Below are positions 30,864 to 33,726 of a stretch of 33,726 nucleotides of DNA, in pieces. Position 1 is the stretch's first letter. Each line of letters begins with the position of its first letter. Source of the stretch: Ruminococcus sp. (lineage in GTDB: Bacteria; Bacillota; Clostridia; Oscillospirales; Ruminococcaceae); assembly GCA_017484095.1 (NCBI GenBank), contig JAFUTU010000043.1:1-33726 (forward strand). The letters are read 5' to 3'. The translations under genes were made by a program, and so were the position numbers. Under the pieces are notes generated by a model, which saw nothing but the letters and a program-made list of their open reading frames with translations, made no database searches and had not been told where the DNA came from.

Positions 30864-32267
30864 TTATTCCCATAAAGAGCTTACGCCCTTGATATGCGCT
30901 TTAATTCTTAGAAGATCAGATGCGTTCAATTTATTATCACCTGTAATGTCTGCGCATTTGCGAGAATAGCCATCCAGCTTTGATACTCCTTTGATATCAG
31001 ACTTGACCATAAGCAGATCAGACGCATTTACTTTGCCGTCACCGTTCGGGTCACCGATCAGATTCAGCTTGATCTCCAGCGGCTGAGTGGGCGCGCCGTA
31101 TTTTACCTCTGTCTCGATATCAAAAGGAACTGTATTAGCAGAATAGAACGTCATCTGATAAGTTCCGTCAGACACACCTGTAAAATCAAGAGTCCAGTCA
31201 TTCAGAGAAACGGTCTTTGTATTGCTATAGCCTGAATCTGTTCTTTTGATATCATAGCTGCAGGAGCCTTTATCAAACCCGTCAGGCACCTTCGTGTTGA
31301 TAGACTCTTTATAAACATAGCTTACAGGAGATATATCAGGTCTATCAAACGTAGAGTAAAGCCGATCGGGGTTCAAATGCTTGCTATCCTGAGCATCAAA
31401 ATCAGCAACTGATTTCAAGAAGAACCTTCTCCAGTACTCAGAGTTCGGGTAATCAACATTATTTACTATAACATCATCGAAAGTAACATCTATATAGTAC
31501 CAGCTGTCATTAAAGCTTACAGCATTCCACGCGTGCGTACTGTTAAACACTCTAACAGTATCTGCAATGCCCTCAACATTGGAAATTAGCTCAAAAGACT
31601 TTGCATATCCGTCGCAAACACAAAGATTATCTCTAAAGCAGCCAAGAATGTTGTACCTGTCACTGTTTTTTACGTTCAGGTCATACTTAGTTGCATCAGC
31701 CAAAGCATCATTCAAAGCAGCAAGCTTAAAAAAGGTACCCTTTTTACCTTCAAGAAGCTCATGATACTCGCTAAGTGTTGAGACTATAACATTATTTGCA
31801 GCAGATCTGGCAGATGCTGACTTATAGGCAGCCTCGGGGCTGAACATAAGCTTATAGAACCTTGAACTCCAGGATATGCCGTAGCCGTCCAGCCAGTAAA
31901 GCTGAGGCTCGTCATACATTGCAAGCATAGCCAGGTTTTTAAGCTTTGTATTATTAGCATCTGACGGAAGTATACCATCACCAACATTGTATGTAATGTC
32001 TACAGAACTGCCAAAATCCTTGTCAGAGAGTGTCTGTGCAGCAAGCTGATCTACCATGTCCTGATACAGCAGCACATATTCGGCACCATACTCCCGCTCG
32101 ATCATATCCCTTACATACTGAGAGCCGCCAACAGTAAAATCATATGTAAATGTATCGCCAGCAGCGGCACCGACCTGCATTGCAGGCGCAGCCGCCAAAA
32201 CAATGCCGGCAGCAAACACAGCGCTGACAAAACCGCTTATGACCTTTTTGAATAGTGCAGATATCAT
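30864..32267 (-). CDS. Secreted transglutaminase-like protein with type I dockerin
   Basis: 467-aa exported protein. The signal peptide spans about 1-36 (basic start, hydrophobic core GFVSAVFAAGIVLAAAPA, Ala-rich end). A transglutaminase/protease-like core has C218 in CVCDGYAKSF, H245 in FNSTHAWN and D260 in WYYIDVTFDD, the full Cys-His-Asp triad. A beta-rich region (about 330-400) follows. The C-terminus is a dockerin with two Ca-binding repeats, 406-417 (DPNGDGKVNASD) and 440-451 (DITGDNKLNASD), each followed by a helix. ATG 32267 has GGAGGT upstream. The dockerin should attach it to a cohesin-bearing scaffold. Whether the enzyme cleaves, cross-links or only binds protein is unknown. Confidence 0.87.
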   Translation of the reverse strand: MISALFKKVISGFVSAVFAAGIVLAAAPAMQVGAAAGDTFTYDFTVGGSQYVRDMIEREYGAEYVLLYQDMVDQLAAQTLSDKDFGSSVDITYNVGDGILPSDANNTKLKNLAMLAMYDEPQLYWLDGYGISWSSRFYKLMFSPEAAYKSASARSAANNVIVSTLSEYHELLEGKKGTFFKLAALNDALADATKYDLNVKNSDRYNILGCFRDNLCVCDGYAKSFELISNVEGIADTVRVFNSTHAWNAVSFNDSWYYIDVTFDDVIVNNVDYPNSEYWRRFFLKSVADFDAQDSKHLNPDRLYSTFDRPDISPVSYVYKESINTKVPDGFDKGSCSYDIKRTDSGYSNTKTVSLNDWTLDFTGVSDGTYQMTFYSANTVPFDIETEVKYGAPTQPLEIKLNLIGDPNGDGKVNASDLLMVKSDIKGVSKLDGYSRKCADITGDNKLNASDLLRIKAHIKGVSSLWE

Positions 32268-32289
32268 AAAAGTACCTCCATACATTAAA

Positions 32290-32311
32290 ATGCACAAAAA
32301 GTATAGTGCAT
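32290..32311 (-). promoter_or_regulatory. Inverted repeat in the leader of the dockerin gene
   Basis: ATGCAC/GTGCAT 6-bp arms around a 10-nt centre that contains a TATACT hexamer on the minus strand. No -35 fits TATACT, so it may be a leader hairpin or operator rather than the promoter. Confidence 0.35.
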
Positions 32312-32331
32312 ACCAAACAAATACTATATAT

Positions 32332-32360
32332 AACATACCACATAATTATAAATATTTCAA
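32332..32360 (-). promoter_or_regulatory. Possible promoter of the dockerin gene
   Basis: TTGAAA (32355-32360), 17-bp spacer, TATGTT (32332-32337). The surroundings are very AT-rich, so chance matches are likely. Confidence 0.4.
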
Positions 32361-32427
32361 TAGTAGAATTCTTCCAATTAAGAAATTTATAGAATATTAA
32401 CAAAACAGTAAATTATATATGCTACAC

Positions 32428-32436
32428 TGGTATAAA
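32428..32436 (+). promoter_or_regulatory. Possible extended -10 of ahcY
   Basis: TGGTATAAA (-10 TATAAA at 32431-32436) about 28 bp before ATG 32464; I find no clear -35. Confidence 0.4.
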
Positions 32437-32463
32437 TTATTGAATATACGGAGGAACCTTATA

Positions 32464-33717
32464 ATGAGCGAGATAAGAGACCCTTCTCTTTGGGAGAGCG
32501 GAAAAAGGAAAATTGACTGGGTAAGACGGAATATGTCGCTGCTCAGGAGCATCGAAGAGGATTTCATCAAAGAGCAGCCGTTCAAAGGCGTTAAAGTTGC
32601 TCTCTCGATACATCTCGAGGCTAAGACTGCATATCTCTGCAAGGTACTGGCTGCAGGCGGTGCTGAGATGTACATAACAGGAAGTAATCCGCTGTCTACT
32701 CAGGATGATGTAGCAGCGGCGCTTGTGCATGACGGTCTGAATGTTTTTGCTTGGCACGGTTCCACACCCGATGAATACAACAGACACATCGCTGCGGTCG
32801 TGAGTGCCGGACCAAATGTGATAATAGATGACGGCGGAGACCTCGTGAATATGATACATAACGAATATCCTGAACTGATAAGCAGTGTATACGGCGGCTG
32901 TGAGGAGACCACTACGGGCATTATAAGGCTGATCGCCATGAACAAGGCAAAAGAGCTTAAATTCCCGATGGTGCTTGTAAACAACGCCAGATGCAAATAC
33001 CTGTTTGACAATCGCTACGGTACAGGGCAGTCAGTTTGGGACGGCATAAACAGAACGACTAACCTTATAGTTGCAGGCAAAAACGTTGTTGTAGCAGGCT
33101 ACGGCTGGTGCGGCAAGGGCGTTGCTATGAGAGCCAAAGGGCTTGGAGCAAAAGTTATTGTAACAGAGATAGACCCCGTTAAGGCTATCGAAGCGGTCAT
33201 GGACGGGTTTACCGTTATGAAAATGGAAGATGCAGCAAAAAGAGGCGATCTCTTTGTTACAGTTACAGGCTGCAAGGACGTTATAACCGAAAAGGCTTTT
33301 AATAATATGAAAAGCGGTGCTATCCTCTGCAATGCAGGGCATTTTGACTGCGAGGTAGATGTTGCGGGACTTAAAAAGATCGCTGTCGAGGAGTACGAAG
33401 CCAGAAACAATATCCAAGGATATAGAATGGCAGACGGCAGAGAGCTTTTCGTTATAGGTGAAGGTAGGCTGGTTAACCTTGCGGCAGGCGACGGTCATCC
33501 TGCTGAGATAATGGATATGTCATTCGCTATTCAGGCACTTTCGGCAGCCTATATAGTTAAAGAGCACAACGCAATGGCAGACGAAGAAAGCAAAGTGTTC
33601 TATGTTCCCGAGGAGATAGACAACGAGGTCGCACAGCGAAAGCTGCGTTTCTGGGGCTTTGAGATAGACAAGCTCACAGATGAACAGGAAAAGTATCTTA
33701 ACAGCTGGCAGGTCTGA
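32464..33717 (+). CDS. ahcY: Adenosylhomocysteinase
   Basis: NAD-dependent hydrolysis of S-adenosylhomocysteine to adenosine and homocysteine, removing the product inhibitor of methyltransferases. 417 aa, the short form without the roughly 40-residue insertion of many bacterial and eukaryotic enzymes. Substrate-binding parts are LSIHLEAKTA, the D122-D123 pair, CEETTTG (E148) and the CKYLFDNRYGTGQS stretch (K178, D182, N183); the Rossmann loop is GYGWCGKG at 212-219. The ATG at 32464 has GGAGGA 8 nt upstream; a longer in-frame start is rejected. Where the family usually has ND(S/A)xTK, this protein reads NNARCK. It stands alone; no methionine-cycle gene is adjacent in the window. Confidence 0.95.
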   Translation: MSEIRDPSLWESGKRKIDWVRRNMSLLRSIEEDFIKEQPFKGVKVALSIHLEAKTAYLCKVLAAGGAEMYITGSNPLSTQDDVAAALVHDGLNVFAWHGSTPDEYNRHIAAVVSAGPNVIIDDGGDLVNMIHNEYPELISSVYGGCEETTTGIIRLIAMNKAKELKFPMVLVNNARCKYLFDNRYGTGQSVWDGINRTTNLIVAGKNVVVAGYGWCGKGVAMRAKGLGAKVIVTEIDPVKAIEAVMDGFTVMKMEDAAKRGDLFVTVTGCKDVITEKAFNNMKSGAILCNAGHFDCEVDVAGLKKIAVEEYEARNNIQGYRMADGRELFVIGEGRLVNLAAGDGHPAEIMDMSFAIQALSAAYIVKEHNAMADEESKVFYVPEEIDNEVAQRKLRFWGFEIDKLTDEQEKYLNSWQV

Positions 33718-33726
33718 ACAGCTGAA

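Noticed and set aside
1..33726. Mobile elements, prophage, CRISPR, toxin-antitoxin or biosynthetic cluster
   Set aside because: No transposase, integrase, phage structural gene, spaced repeat array or pathway genes were found; gene content is largely conserved chromosomal.

Overview
The window reads as chromosome of a low-to-mid GC, Gram-positive, strictly anaerobic Clostridia member, most likely a Ruminococcus or close Oscillospiraceae relative. Grounds are AGGAGG-type ribosome sites, TTGACA-17-TATAAT promoters, a GerW/YtfJ sporulation protein, an ScpAB/site-2-protease/D,D-carboxypeptidase neighbourhood typical of Firmicutes, a lipoteichoic acid synthase, a biotin-dependent sodium-pump decarboxylase, and a secreted protein ending in a type I dockerin (a cellulosome-type module). 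The genus is inference; no rRNA is present. I see no transposase, phage gene, CRISPR array or broken gene.

Layout, left to right. birA (47-1024, +) converges on an NfeD + SPFH/band-7 membrane operon (2511-1057, -). A three-gene operon follows (5897-2687, -): acyl-CoA-type carboxyltransferase, biotin carrier and OadA-like carboxyltransferase. A seven-gene operon (11903-6072, -) encodes site-2 protease, ScpA, ScpB, DUF2953 protein, GerW, D-Ala-D-Ala carboxypeptidase and an RsuA/RluB pseudouridine synthase. rpmB (+) and an LtaS-like enzyme (-) come next, then a Cof-type HAD phosphatase (+), a small membrane protein (-) and an ABC-F ATPase (+). The minus-strand block 21406-18358 holds oadG-oadB, then yfbR-rpe. 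An MscS channel (+) follows, then unknown-recD2-comF (-), two paralogous zinc-ribbon membrane proteins (-), rpsO-pnp (-), tRNA-Leu (-), a transglutaminase-dockerin protein (-) and ahcY (+).

How the parts connect. BirA would biotinylate the EAMKMEN lysine of the carrier at 4120-4488. The membrane subunits of the same decarboxylase, OadG and OadB, lie 14 kb away in their own operon, so a complete sodium pump is split over two transcription units and has two different carboxyltransferases sharing one visible carrier. The seven-gene operon couples chromosome condensation, sporulation and wall remodelling. rpsO-pnp is the widely conserved pair.

Most genes are housekeeping. The unusual signal is in RNA and promoter architecture: a perfect 12-bp stem that buries the ribosome site of the carboxypeptidase gene; a hairpin between a strong but distant ribosome site and the LtaS start, overlapping a 7-codon leader ORF; structured rpsO and pnp leaders; a terminator that ends right at the ribosome site of the second zinc-ribbon gene; palindromes at the predicted transcription starts of several operons; and a 24-bp duplicated promoter segment upstream of the ABC-F gene. 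All structures were read by eye, without energy calculations.
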